Positions 17,696 through 26,134 of a DNA stretch of 64,000 nt are shown here, piece by piece. This DNA comes from Balneolaceae bacterium (GTDB taxonomy: Bacteria > Bacteroidota > Rhodothermia > Balneolales > Balneolaceae): the NCBI GenBank assembly GCA_006969905.1, contig CP030887.1, positions 3,274,730 to 3,338,729 of the forward strand, in the 5' to 3' direction. The notes under the pieces were generated by a model. It made no database searches, was not told the DNA's origin, and saw nothing but the letters and a program-made list of their open reading frames with translations. Within the stretch, counting starts at the first letter, position 1. Each line of letters starts with the position of its first letter. The position numbers and the translations under genes were made by a program.

Positions 17696-18403
17696 TTAGA
17701 AATCGAAACGCAGCCTGGCCGTTAAGCCCGGCTCACCCATTTCGTTGAGATAAGAAAAGCTGGCTTCCGGGGTTACTCTCATATTCCGCGCCTTGGTAAA
17801 AGCATTAATCCCACTAAAAATCCGATTAGCAAACATCACAACTAAAACAGTGGGTAATTGATTTTCAGCCTGGGCAAGGCGATCACGTGTATCTGAAAAA
17901 TCCAGTCTATCCTCCGTACTATTCCAATTCCATTGATTATCGGGCGTATCTGGTATCAGGTTGTTCCAATTACGGGACCGAAGTTGAAAATCGTTGTACT
18001 CCTGAAGGCTATTGAAGCCCGAAACTGCCAACTCATATGCCCTGTTTTTCCCTGATAAAGAAGTCCCTGCTTTTGATCTGGCTAAAGTATTCAGGTTTCC
18101 TTCAAGCTGGTCCGCCCTGACATGCAATCCCAGGTAGCCCAGCACAAGTACAACATCTGCAGCCAAATGTATCTTACCCCGATCCCAGTTTGTCTTATCT
18201 ACATAGTGGTGACCCAGACCGGGTACTACTGCAGATATCAAAAATGCTATTTGTGGTGAAGGAAGCTCATCCGTTGAAACTTTCTCTTCGACGGGCGGAA
18301 AAATATCTTGTGCTGATCCTGCAAATGGCAGCATCAGAAGTATTATACAAATTGCAATGCCTTTAGCTCCTGATTCCAAATTCTGAAGACTTTTTATACT
18401 CAA
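17696..18403 (-). CDS. DUF5683-like membrane protein
   Basis: 235 residues with an N-terminal hydrophobic signal (about 14-31, ending GSAQ) and a segment SPQIAFLISAVVPGLGHHYVD characteristic of DUF5683-type proteins of Bacteroidota, followed by another hydrophobic stretch. The C-terminus ends LTARLRFDF, a beta-barrel-like terminal strand with a final Phe. Function unknown. It sits 24 bases after ccmF and two bases before truA. Confidence 0.6.
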   Translation of the reverse strand: MSIKSLQNLESGAKGIAICIILLMLPFAGSAQDIFPPVEEKVSTDELPSPQIAFLISAVVPGLGHHYVDKTNWDRGKIHLAADVVLVLGYLGLHVRADQLEGNLNTLARSKAGTSLSGKNRAYELAVSGFNSLQEYNDFQLRSRNWNNLIPDTPDNQWNWNSTEDRLDFSDTRDRLAQAENQLPTVLVVMFANRIFSGINAFTKARNMRVTPEASFSYLNEMGEPGLTARLRFDF

Positions 18404-18427
18404 TTCCGAATCTCCGGTTTGTATTTT

Positions 18428-20920
18428 CTACTTCTTCTTTCTTTCCCGATCCCAATGTCGCAAAATAGAAACGCTAAATCCAATCATAAGAAGAAATGTT
18501 CCTGTCCAAACAACGGAAATAAATGGTTTTTGTTCTGCAACAATAAGCACCCATTCATCCTGGTACTCCTCGTCTAATCCGTCTATGGTTAAATCAATTT
18601 CTCCTGATTCAGGGTACACTTTGGTAAAACGAAAGGTAAGATCATAGTTTGCAAGCTGAATGGGAGGAGAGAATACATAGGTTTTGCCATCTTCATCATT
18701 ATATAAGGCAAACAATGGTTCTAATAAGAACTGCTGTCCACTGGCAATATGGGTTAATCTAACCTGGGCACGAACACCAATATTGGTGTTTGGAGGAAGT
18801 TGAGTGGTATCTTCCATCGCGTAATCAATAAAATCCATATTGAATCCACCAACTGTTACCGTCTCCCCTTTGCTGAATTTAATAGTCTGTGTTTCTGGTA
18901 CATCTTCAGGGTTTATAGCTTGTGTGCCTGCTTTCCTTTCAATCTGGCTATTACGGGCGGATACATAAGAGCTACCGGCAACGTAGAGGTAAATGTCAGA
19001 CATTAATCCCGTTCGTACATCAGGATCAACCGACCATTGTACGTTATCTTCTGTAGATGTAGCCAGCATAGGATATACTTCAGGCTTCAAATAAAACGGT
19101 TTGCCGCCATCAACAGGCTCAAATAGCACTCTGTAAGTTTGCTGACCGGGACGGTTTTGCTCACCCAGGTCATACCCTTCATAAGTAACAATATATTTAT
19201 CATTAATTAGCTTAGGCTCATTTAAATCAAGGTTTAGCATATTCACTTCCTGGGAGACTTTGAAGCCTTGCTCGTCTGTAACTTCTCCGGCACGAACTCG
19301 CGCGTTGTAATCTTTGGTTTGCTGATCCAGCATTGGTGTGTTATATGCTGATGAAGCCAGTATCCCTATAAGAAGCACTCCAAAACCAACATGGGTCATA
19401 GCGCCTCCAATCAGTTTTGGTTTGCGTTTTGCTAATCGGATCATCACAAATCCATTTCCAATAACAGCAAACCACCCGGCAAACAGGTAAATCATATAAT
19501 AGAAATTACGGACATCACCGAGTACAATAGATGCGACGGTGAAAACCGAGGCAACCAGGAGTGGGTTCATCAACTCTTTAAACAGGCTCTCCCACGAATA
19601 TTTCTTCCAGAACAGATATTGACCAATAACTGTCAACAATGCCATAATAATAGCAATAGGCATACTCCAGTCGTTATAAAAACTAATTTCAGGGGGAGTA
19701 GGATTCTCGTTGAATAGCAATCCGATAATGGGTGAACTGGTTCCCAGGATAATTACAAGCCCCAGTATCAAGAGGAGAATGGCTCCGGTAAAAGTCATGA
19801 ACTCCCGGCTCAAAATTTTGGCCTCACTTTCAGGGCTTGGTAATTCTTTATAGCGCCAGAAAAACATCCCCAACCCTACTACAGTAATAACCAACATAAA
19901 GGCTAATAACTGGTTATAAAGCCCCAAATCTACAAAGCTATGTACGGAAGAATCGGCCAGTATGCCTGATCGCGTTAAAAAGGTCTCGTATACAATAGCT
20001 ACATAAGCAAGAATGGCAAACAGTATGGATGATTTTTGCGCCACTGAACTTTTGCGCTGAATGATCATGGTGTGAATACCGGCCGTCCCAATAAGCCAGG
20101 GAACTAACGAAGCATTTTCAACCGGATCCCATGCCCAGAAACCACCAAATGATAGTGTGATATATGCCCAGTATCCTCCTAAAAAGATGGCTGTAAGCAA
20201 AGCAACATTTGCACTAAGCGTCCATGGAAGAGCAGGGCCAACCCATTCATTATATTTTCTCTTCCACAATGCAGCCATTGCAAAACAGTATGGAATCGTC
20301 ATCATGGCAAAACCCACAAAAAGCAACGGTGGATGGATCATCATCCATGGGCTTTTGAGCAGGTCGTTTAACCCGGTACCATCAACAGGTACAAAATCTG
20401 GATTGGCCTGGATAAATGGCGCATTTGGCATTTCCTCAGCAATAGTCCGGAAAGGAGACGCACCTATAGTTAAATCTCCGATTTGCCAGCCAACCAGCAT
20501 AAAAATGAGGAAAACCTGGGTCATCGCCATAAAAAAAAGTACCGGTGCTTTGTAAGGTGAACGCGTCCATCGTATCAAACTTAATCCAAAGAGCCATGAA
20601 AAAAGAATCCAGAGCATAAAGCTTCCTTCCTGACCTCCGTAAAAAGCAGACCATATATACATGGGATGCAAGTCCAGGCTGGTGTAATTAAATACATAGT
20701 AAAACTGGAACTGGTTAGTAAAAAGGAGATAAACCAGTAAGACCGAAGCAGCTATCATGAATAGGCCTTTAGCAACAAATAACCAATTACCTATTCGGAG
20801 CTGTTTTTCTTTTTCCTCTTTTGCACTCAGGAAGTAAAATATAAGCGACCCTAACCCTGATAGAAATGAAAGTGTAATCAGCAGCTTACCAATTACACCT
20901 ATCGCAAAAGTACTTAACAT
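18428..20920 (-). CDS. ccmF: Cytochrome c maturation heme lyase subunit CcmF
   Basis: 830 residues with many membrane segments. CcmF takes heme from holo-CcmE and ligates it to apocytochrome c in the periplasm. The WWD heme-handling motif (GGFWAWDPVENASLVPW) is intact, and a conserved MIHPPLLFVGF histidine segment precedes it. The periplasmic domain toward the C-terminus is longer than in many proteobacterial CcmF (roughly 650 residues), as common in this phylum. It follows ccmE after three bases. Confidence 0.95.
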   Translation of the reverse strand: MLSTFAIGVIGKLLITLSFLSGLGSLIFYFLSAKEEKEKQLRIGNWLFVAKGLFMIAASVLLVYLLFTNQFQFYYVFNYTSLDLHPMYIWSAFYGGQEGSFMLWILFSWLFGLSLIRWTRSPYKAPVLFFMAMTQVFLIFMLVGWQIGDLTIGASPFRTIAEEMPNAPFIQANPDFVPVDGTGLNDLLKSPWMMIHPPLLFVGFAMMTIPYCFAMAALWKRKYNEWVGPALPWTLSANVALLTAIFLGGYWAYITLSFGGFWAWDPVENASLVPWLIGTAGIHTMIIQRKSSVAQKSSILFAILAYVAIVYETFLTRSGILADSSVHSFVDLGLYNQLLAFMLVITVVGLGMFFWRYKELPSPESEAKILSREFMTFTGAILLLILGLVIILGTSSPIIGLLFNENPTPPEISFYNDWSMPIAIIMALLTVIGQYLFWKKYSWESLFKELMNPLLVASVFTVASIVLGDVRNFYYMIYLFAGWFAVIGNGFVMIRLAKRKPKLIGGAMTHVGFGVLLIGILASSAYNTPMLDQQTKDYNARVRAGEVTDEQGFKVSQEVNMLNLDLNEPKLINDKYIVTYEGYDLGEQNRPGQQTYRVLFEPVDGGKPFYLKPEVYPMLATSTEDNVQWSVDPDVRTGLMSDIYLYVAGSSYVSARNSQIERKAGTQAINPEDVPETQTIKFSKGETVTVGGFNMDFIDYAMEDTTQLPPNTNIGVRAQVRLTHIASGQQFLLEPLFALYNDEDGKTYVFSPPIQLANYDLTFRFTKVYPESGEIDLTIDGLDEEYQDEWVLIVAEQKPFISVVWTGTFLLMIGFSVSILRHWDRERKKK

Positions 20921-20923
20921 AAG

Positions 20924-21319
20924 TTAGCTCTCAGAAGCATTTACAAATTGTGACGGATCTGCGTCATTATATTTTGAAGGGCACTTCATAAGCATATCAT
21001 TAGCGTAAAAGGTTTCCCCGCGCATTTCTCCAATAACTACCAGGCGGTCTGCCTGCTCAAAGTTGTTTGGCTTTGGTTTTGGGTATACTACCCTTCTGGA
21101 ATCACCATTTTCGTCTTTCATGTAAAACGTAAAGGTTTTGGATTCCATTGAAAAACCATAGTTCTGCGAGTCGTCCCAGGTGCCGGCAACATGAGCGTTG
21201 CTCATGTCTGAGGCTGCTTCAAAAGTAGTATACGTACTGATGCTCTCACCAAAATTATACATCAATAGTGAGGTAAAGCCGATAATGGCTACAATTCCTA
21301 TAATAAGTTTAGGCTTCAT
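20924..21319 (-). CDS. ccmE: Heme chaperone CcmE with cysteine in the heme-binding motif
   Basis: 131 residues: one N-terminal anchor (about 4-20) and an OB-fold periplasmic domain (VAGTWDD through DRLVVIGEM). In standard CcmE the heme is bound covalently by His in HxxxY; here the position reads MKCPSKY, with C113 and Y117, the CxxxY form. This form is known from archaeal and some Desulfovibrio-type pathways and suggests different heme-attachment chemistry. It overlaps the ccmD-like gene by 11 bases. Confidence 0.9.
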   Translation of the reverse strand: MKPKLIIGIVAIIGFTSLLMYNFGESISTYTTFEAASDMSNAHVAGTWDDSQNYGFSMESKTFTFYMKDENGDSRRVVYPKPKPNNFEQADRLVVIGEMRGETFYANDMLMKCPSKYNDADPSQFVNASES

Positions 21320-21554
21320 GATCTCCGGATGAATTTAATTGATCTTCGAGTGCTCCCACTTTCTTGTCTACTCTGAAAATGAAGAATAAGAGTACCAGCC
21401 AGATAATTAGGGTAACTCCCAGTACTACAAAAATCAGGTCGTTTGAATACATAAATTGAATAAAAGCGTTGGTTTGTTCCATCTCAGCCCCGCTCCATTT
21501 ATCGGCATAAGACTGGGAAAGTGTATCAACGGTTATGGATGTTTGATTTTGCAT
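21309..21554 (-). CDS. CcmD-like small membrane protein
   Basis: 81 residues with one membrane segment (about 37-60) followed by FRVDKKVGALEDQL, the short basic/coiled tail typical of CcmD proteins that stabilise the CcmC/CcmE complex. Identification rests on size, topology and position between ccmC and ccmE, since CcmD proteins are poorly conserved. The longer N-terminal part rich in polar residues is unusual. Confidence 0.75.
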   Translation of the reverse strand: MQNQTSITVDTLSQSYADKWSGAEMEQTNAFIQFMYSNDLIFVVLGVTLIIWLVLLFFIFRVDKKVGALEDQLNSSGDHEA

Positions 21555-21569
21555 TAATCAGCTTTAAAT

Positions 21570-22226
21570 CTACGAATTTTCAAGATGATGTTGTACCGTT
21601 TTGTACCGATGTACAATATCATATATCCAAAAAGACAGAGCTATAAAACCGATAAATGCAGGATACAATATAAAACGTAATTCAGGTGCTGTAATCTCGC
21701 TGAATGCTGGGTTACCATCAGCGCCTGGATGCAGGCTTTCCAATTGGCGCGGAACTACATACAGCAAAAATGGTATGGTTGTAACTGCGAAAATGTTATA
21801 CACAGCGGAAAGCTTTGCCCGTTTTTCCTCATCATCAAATGCAGACCTCAACACGAAATAAGCGAAATAAATCATAAGTGCTAAAGCTGCCAGGTTCATT
21901 TTGGGTTCAGCAAATGTCCACCACGTTCCCCATGTAAAGCGCGCCCAAAGTGACCCGGTCAATAATCCACAAATACCAAAAACAATACCAACTTTTGCGG
22001 CTGACTCAGCTTTAATATCGAAATAGATGTTAGGAGTGTTCAGGTACCGGATGCTATAAATAAAGCTGATCAGGAACATCACATACATAGCCATCCACAT
22101 GGGGACGTGGAAAAAAAGATTCCTGGCGGTTTGTTCGAGTATCGGAATCTGGGGAACCTGAACAAGAAATCCTCCTGCAATGATCAAGGTCATAGCTACC
22201 GCAACGATATATTTCCAGGCTTTCAA
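21570..22226 (-). CDS. ccmC: Heme exporter/loading protein CcmC
   Basis: 218 residues with about six membrane segments. CcmC attaches heme to CcmE. FFHVPMW gives the conserved heme-ligand histidine (H40), the tryptophan-rich motif is GSLWARFTWGTWWTF (91-105), and a second histidine lies in ESLHPGADG. The motif departs from the WWxWD form after the second W pair, as in many Bacteroidota homologues. It is first in the operon ccmC, ccmD-like, ccmE, ccmF, DUF5683-like, truA; ccmA, ccmB and ccmH are not in the window. Confidence 0.92.
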   Translation of the reverse strand: MKAWKYIVAVAMTLIIAGGFLVQVPQIPILEQTARNLFFHVPMWMAMYVMFLISFIYSIRYLNTPNIYFDIKAESAAKVGIVFGICGLLTGSLWARFTWGTWWTFAEPKMNLAALALMIYFAYFVLRSAFDDEEKRAKLSAVYNIFAVTTIPFLLYVVPRQLESLHPGADGNPAFSEITAPELRFILYPAFIGFIALSFWIYDIVHRYKTVQHHLENS

Positions 22227-22902
22227 ATCAGTTTAGCTAAGAGATATTAATGATCATTTTTTATTCAGCTTTTAAGATAGGAAATAAGCCGATATGTTGG
22301 ACTGTAAAATGGTAAAGAAGTGTAAGATAAATGAGCTTGTTTGATGTAACTCAAAAAACACACCTGAATAATTTTAAATTTTAGACTACTCAATATAAAG
22401 AGTAGATGAGTAAATAGTTCTTGCAGCTTCTCCTTTGGCTCTTTTAATGTTGAGGAAAAAACCATACTCCCCTTTAATTTCACCTGGTTCCACACGCTCT
22501 GCGTTGGAACCAAAAAACCCGCCGTAAAATCTGCCCCGACATAAAGTCATCGGAGCAAGAAAGTCACTCCGAGGCATCAAGGAGTCTGCACAGTTAAAGA
22601 ACTAGCCAGAACAGAGTTGTGCAGATTCATCACTTAGTTCTGAACGACTTAAAATATCATTCTGAGGATACTTTCGAAGAATCTTACCGGTGAACCATTC
22701 ACGAGCGGAGCGAAGTGATCTCAATATACCAACCACAGAACTTAAGACTGCTTCACCCCATTCGCAGAAGTTGATTCAAGAAGCCCATCAAAAGAAGTTA
22801 TCTCAGCATCCTATCTAAAAAATCTGAACCTGATTTGTTCTACTGGTATTAAGGAATTTAATTGATTCAGCTTTGTGTTATTTTCCCTAAAAGAATTACA
22901 AA
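22227..22902. other. Gene-free region between ccmC and the PH-domain gene
   Basis: It must contain the divergent promoters for ccmC and the PH-domain gene, though no clear box was found. From about 22490 to 22830 the sequence consists of degraded repeat-like phrases (for example CATTCTGAGGATA and GAGCGAAGTGATCTC), one of which recurs in inverted form near 28.7 kb. Short minus-strand reading frames here show no conserved features. Confidence 0.5.
22694..22722. repeat. Dispersed intergenic repeat, copy A
   Basis: 29 bases match the reverse complement of 28713-28741 at 27 positions by direct comparison. The core is GAGCGAAGTGATCTC. It lies in a gene-free region and resembles REP-like debris. 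Confidence 0.7.
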
Positions 22903-23427
22903 ATGCCTGATTCATCCAAAAGCATAACCCTTACTCCTGATTGGTCCCACTATTTTTGGCATTACCTTTTTGGAGTACTTTTACTTCCTGTAGGCTTAGG
23001 ATTCATTTTGTTATGGGTAGCATTACGAAGGCAAAAAAGCCTCAACTATGTCATCAAGGATCGCTCTATAAGCTTTCATGAAGGAAATTACTCCCAAAGC
23101 CTGGAGCTTTTTACTATTCAACATACTTCCGTTCAGCAATCGGGCCTTCAAAAAAGACTAAATATTGGAGATATAGTACTTAAAGCTAATGCTTCTTCCA
23201 TTACTCTTGAAGGGCTCAAAAACCCAAAGGCACTACTTGAAAAAATAGACCTTGCTATTGAAGCTGAACAAAAGCGAGTTGCTGCTGAGCAGGCCATTAA
23301 GCCTAGGGAAGTAAAATCTGATCCGGGAGCGATTGATCGAGTCGACTACCTTATAGGCCTTTGGCAGCAAGGTTTGATCAGTGATGAAGACTACAATGAG
23401 GAACGAAAAAAGTTTGGAAAAGAATAA
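22903..23427 (+). CDS. Membrane protein with PH-like domain and SHOCT-like tail
   Basis: 174 residues. A hydrophobic segment (about 17-42) is followed by LNYVIKDRSISFHEGN and a small beta region resembling bacterial PH domains of the YdbS/DUF304 kind, then a charged linker. The C-terminus DRVDYLIGLWQQGLISDEDYNEERKKF matches SHOCT-like oligomerisation motifs. Role unknown; proteins like this often scaffold at the membrane. It stands alone on the plus strand. Confidence 0.65.
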   Translation: MPDSSKSITLTPDWSHYFWHYLFGVLLLPVGLGFILLWVALRRQKSLNYVIKDRSISFHEGNYSQSLELFTIQHTSVQQSGLQKRLNIGDIVLKANASSITLEGLKNPKALLEKIDLAIEAEQKRVAAEQAIKPREVKSDPGAIDRVDYLIGLWQQGLISDEDYNEERKKFGKE

Positions 23428-23463
23428 CACCTCTTTCCTTTTCAGCTTCTTGATATTTAAGAA

Positions 23464-23484
23464 CTCCTGTTCACTAAACAGGAG
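23464..23484 (+). other. Hairpin between PH-domain and TonB-receptor genes
   Basis: CTCCTGTT and AACAGGAG form an 8-bp stem with a five-base loop. No T-run follows directly, so it is at best a weak terminator of the PH-domain gene or a structure in the leader of the next one. Confidence 0.45.
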
Positions 23485-23587
23485 CCCTATTTGTCTGAAC
23501 CAGAACTATTCGCCTGCCTTTCTTGTATTGTAAGCAGTTTCTGAGAAGCCTAAACCAAGTAGATAAAATCTATTCATCATCCAGCTA

Positions 23588-25954
23588 ATGAAAATTAAGC
23601 TAACCTTTATTCTTTTAGCCTTTGTATTCCTTTTTGAGAGTATAAATGCCCAATCGAGAGGTAACCTGTCAGGTAAAGTAACTGACGCTAAAACAGGAGA
23701 ACCTTTAATTGGTGCCACAATTATTTTTGAAGGAACTACCATCGGGGCCAGTTCAAATGCGAACGGGAGCTATTTAATTGAAAACATTCCAACCGGAACC
23801 TATAACCTCAAAGCTTCTTACATCGGGTACCAGACGCTGATAAAGTATAATATCGTAATTCGCTCTGAGGGTAACGTAGATATTAATTTTCAGCTTGAGG
23901 AGGATTTAAGTGAATTGGGTGAAGTAGTGGTTACTCCAAATCCATTCCAAAAACTCAACACCACCCCCCTGTCTATACAAAGGCTTAGCCAGGAAGAAAT
24001 CGCCTCTTATCCGGGGGGTAATAATGATATTGCTCGAGTAGTTCAAACCCTTCCCGGAGTTGGTGGCTCAATCGGAGGGTTCCGCAATGATGTAATTATC
24101 CGAGGCGGTGCTCCAAATGAAAATGTTTATTACCTGGATGGAATTGAGATCCCCAATATCAATCACTTTGCTACACAGGGAAGCGCCGGAGGTCCGGTCA
24201 GCCTGCTTAATGTCTCTTTTTTTGAAGGAGTTACCCTGTCTGCAAGTGCATTTGGTGCCGAATATGATAATGTACTTTCAGGAGTTTTACAGTTTGATCA
24301 GCGAACAGGAAACAATCGCTCACTTGCCAATAACATTCGCATAAGCTCCAGTGAAGCGGCTTATACCGTAGAAGGCCCCTTATTTAAAGGCTCCTCCGAA
24401 GAGTCAAATACTACCTTTATTGCGTCTGTAAGAAGATCGTATTTGCAGTTACTATTTGATGCTATTGGGCTCCCTATTTTGCCTGATTACTGGGATTATC
24501 AATATAAATTCAATCACTCGGTTGATCAGTATAATGATATTTATATCACCGGAATTGGTTCTATTGATGATTTTCAGGTTAACGAGTTGGATGAGTTTGA
24601 TGCAGAACAAAAAGCTATCCAGGATCAGGTTCCCATAATAGAACAGCGTACCAATACGATTGGCTTAGGCTGGACACGCCGCTTTAAAGATAAATCCGGT
24701 GTATTGAGGACCACACTAAGTACAAATGTATTGAATAACCGGTTTCAACAATTTGAAGATAATGTAAATCAAACCGGATTGCTTTTTGAAAATGATTCAA
24801 GAGAGCTGGAAACCCGGTTTCGAACAAAACTAAATAGGTTTATCGGAGACTGGACAACCAGCTACGGGTTAGTGCTCATAAATGCAGATTATTCAAACGA
24901 AACCAGCGACATTATCAATAACCGGAACTTTAATTCGGGTTTAAACTTCTTCCGGTATGGTGTGTTTGCCCAGGCTTCTTCCAAAATTGCTAACAACCGG
25001 TTGGGCGTGTCTTTCGGAATCCGTGCAGATGGAAATTCTTTTACCAATTCGGGAAATGAAATGTACCGAACCATCAGTCCTCGTGCCGCTGTTTCCTATT
25101 CCCTGAACCAAAAAGAAACCTGGACCTTGAATGCATCCATCGGTCGATATTACAAGATATTACCCTATACGACCTTAGGCTTCCAGGATTTGAATGGGGC
25201 ATTTATCAACCGGGACGGAGAATATATTCGAAGTGATCATTTAGTAACGGGTATTGAATATTTGATTAATGAAAAGTCCAGGGTTTCGCTGGAAGGCTTT
25301 TTCAAGTATTACTCAAACTACCCGGTATCCGTTGATGATCAGGTTTCCGTTGCAAATAAAGGGGGCGGTTTTGAGGTACTTGGAAGCGAACCCATAGTTA
25401 GTAACGGTGAAGGCCGAACATACGTAGCAGAACTACTCTTTCAGCAAAAGTTTAATGGGAAATTTTATGCTATTGCGGCTTTAACGCTTTACCATAGTGA
25501 ATTTACCAATGCAAACGAGCGGTTTATTCCTGCGGTTTGGGATAACGGTGTATTGGTTTCTCTTCTGGGAGGATATAAATTCGGGAAGAACTGGGAACTT
25601 AGTGGCCGATGGCGCTACCTGGGAAGCACGCCTTTTGCCCCTGTAAACGAACAAGCCACGCTGGATAATTATCCTGCAGTTATTCGCGATTTTTCAAGAT
25701 TGGGAGAAGTTCGGCTCGATCCGTTTAGCCAGGTAGACATTCGAATTGACAAAAAGTGGAGTTTTTCATCATTCAGTTTTGATTTATTTCTTGATATTCA
25801 AAATGTACTTGCACAAACCCAACCGGAAGAACCACAATTTGGTTTACAGCGTGATGAAGCAGGTAATATAATCGAGCCTCGATCTTTAGTGCGGGTTAAT
25901 ACCAATCCGGAAGGAAGTGTGCTCCCATCCATTGGAGTAGTATTTAACTTTTAA
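23588..25954 (+). CDS. TonB-dependent outer-membrane receptor with carboxypeptidase-like N-domain
   Basis: 788 residues with a signal peptide ending INAQ. A CarboxypepD_reg-like domain (about 25-110, starting GNLSGKVTDAKTGEPLIGATI) is followed by a plug (DIARVVQTLPGVGG, VIIRGGAPNENVYYLDGIEIP) and a 22-strand-type barrel ending VLPSIGVVFNF with C-terminal Phe. It imports a substrate using TonB energy. No SusD partner or metal-specific neighbour is present, so the substrate is unknown. The next gene, a peptidase, might hint at peptides, but the 180-base gap makes that weak. Confidence 0.9.
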   Translation: MKIKLTFILLAFVFLFESINAQSRGNLSGKVTDAKTGEPLIGATIIFEGTTIGASSNANGSYLIENIPTGTYNLKASYIGYQTLIKYNIVIRSEGNVDINFQLEEDLSELGEVVVTPNPFQKLNTTPLSIQRLSQEEIASYPGGNNDIARVVQTLPGVGGSIGGFRNDVIIRGGAPNENVYYLDGIEIPNINHFATQGSAGGPVSLLNVSFFEGVTLSASAFGAEYDNVLSGVLQFDQRTGNNRSLANNIRISSSEAAYTVEGPLFKGSSEESNTTFIASVRRSYLQLLFDAIGLPILPDYWDYQYKFNHSVDQYNDIYITGIGSIDDFQVNELDEFDAEQKAIQDQVPIIEQRTNTIGLGWTRRFKDKSGVLRTTLSTNVLNNRFQQFEDNVNQTGLLFENDSRELETRFRTKLNRFIGDWTTSYGLVLINADYSNETSDIINNRNFNSGLNFFRYGVFAQASSKIANNRLGVSFGIRADGNSFTNSGNEMYRTISPRAAVSYSLNQKETWTLNASIGRYYKILPYTTLGFQDLNGAFINRDGEYIRSDHLVTGIEYLINEKSRVSLEGFFKYYSNYPVSVDDQVSVANKGGGFEVLGSEPIVSNGEGRTYVAELLFQQKFNGKFYAIAALTLYHSEFTNANERFIPAVWDNGVLVSLLGGYKFGKNWELSGRWRYLGSTPFAPVNEQATLDNYPAVIRDFSRLGEVRLDPFSQVDIRIDKKWSFSSFSFDLFLDIQNVLAQTQPEEPQFGLQRDEAGNIIEPRSLVRVNTNPEGSVLPSIGVVFNF

Positions 25955-26134
25955 ATCTTTCCGGATTAATGAACCCGAATTGTGTTATGCATTCCTGATC
26001 CAGAACTTTATCAATAATGATGAATATTATTGTTCAGGAGTAGGCAACATATTAAAGAAAAACATTTCCTCCCTTTTCAGCCTTTTACAAATTAAAGCAG
26101 TTTCTTTAGTCCGATCAATCTAACACATACTTAT

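Noticed and set aside
22265-22580. Two minus-strand frames between ccmC and the PH-domain gene
   Set aside because: Both lie in decayed repeat sequence, have no recognisable domain or signal, and overlap each other in different phases.
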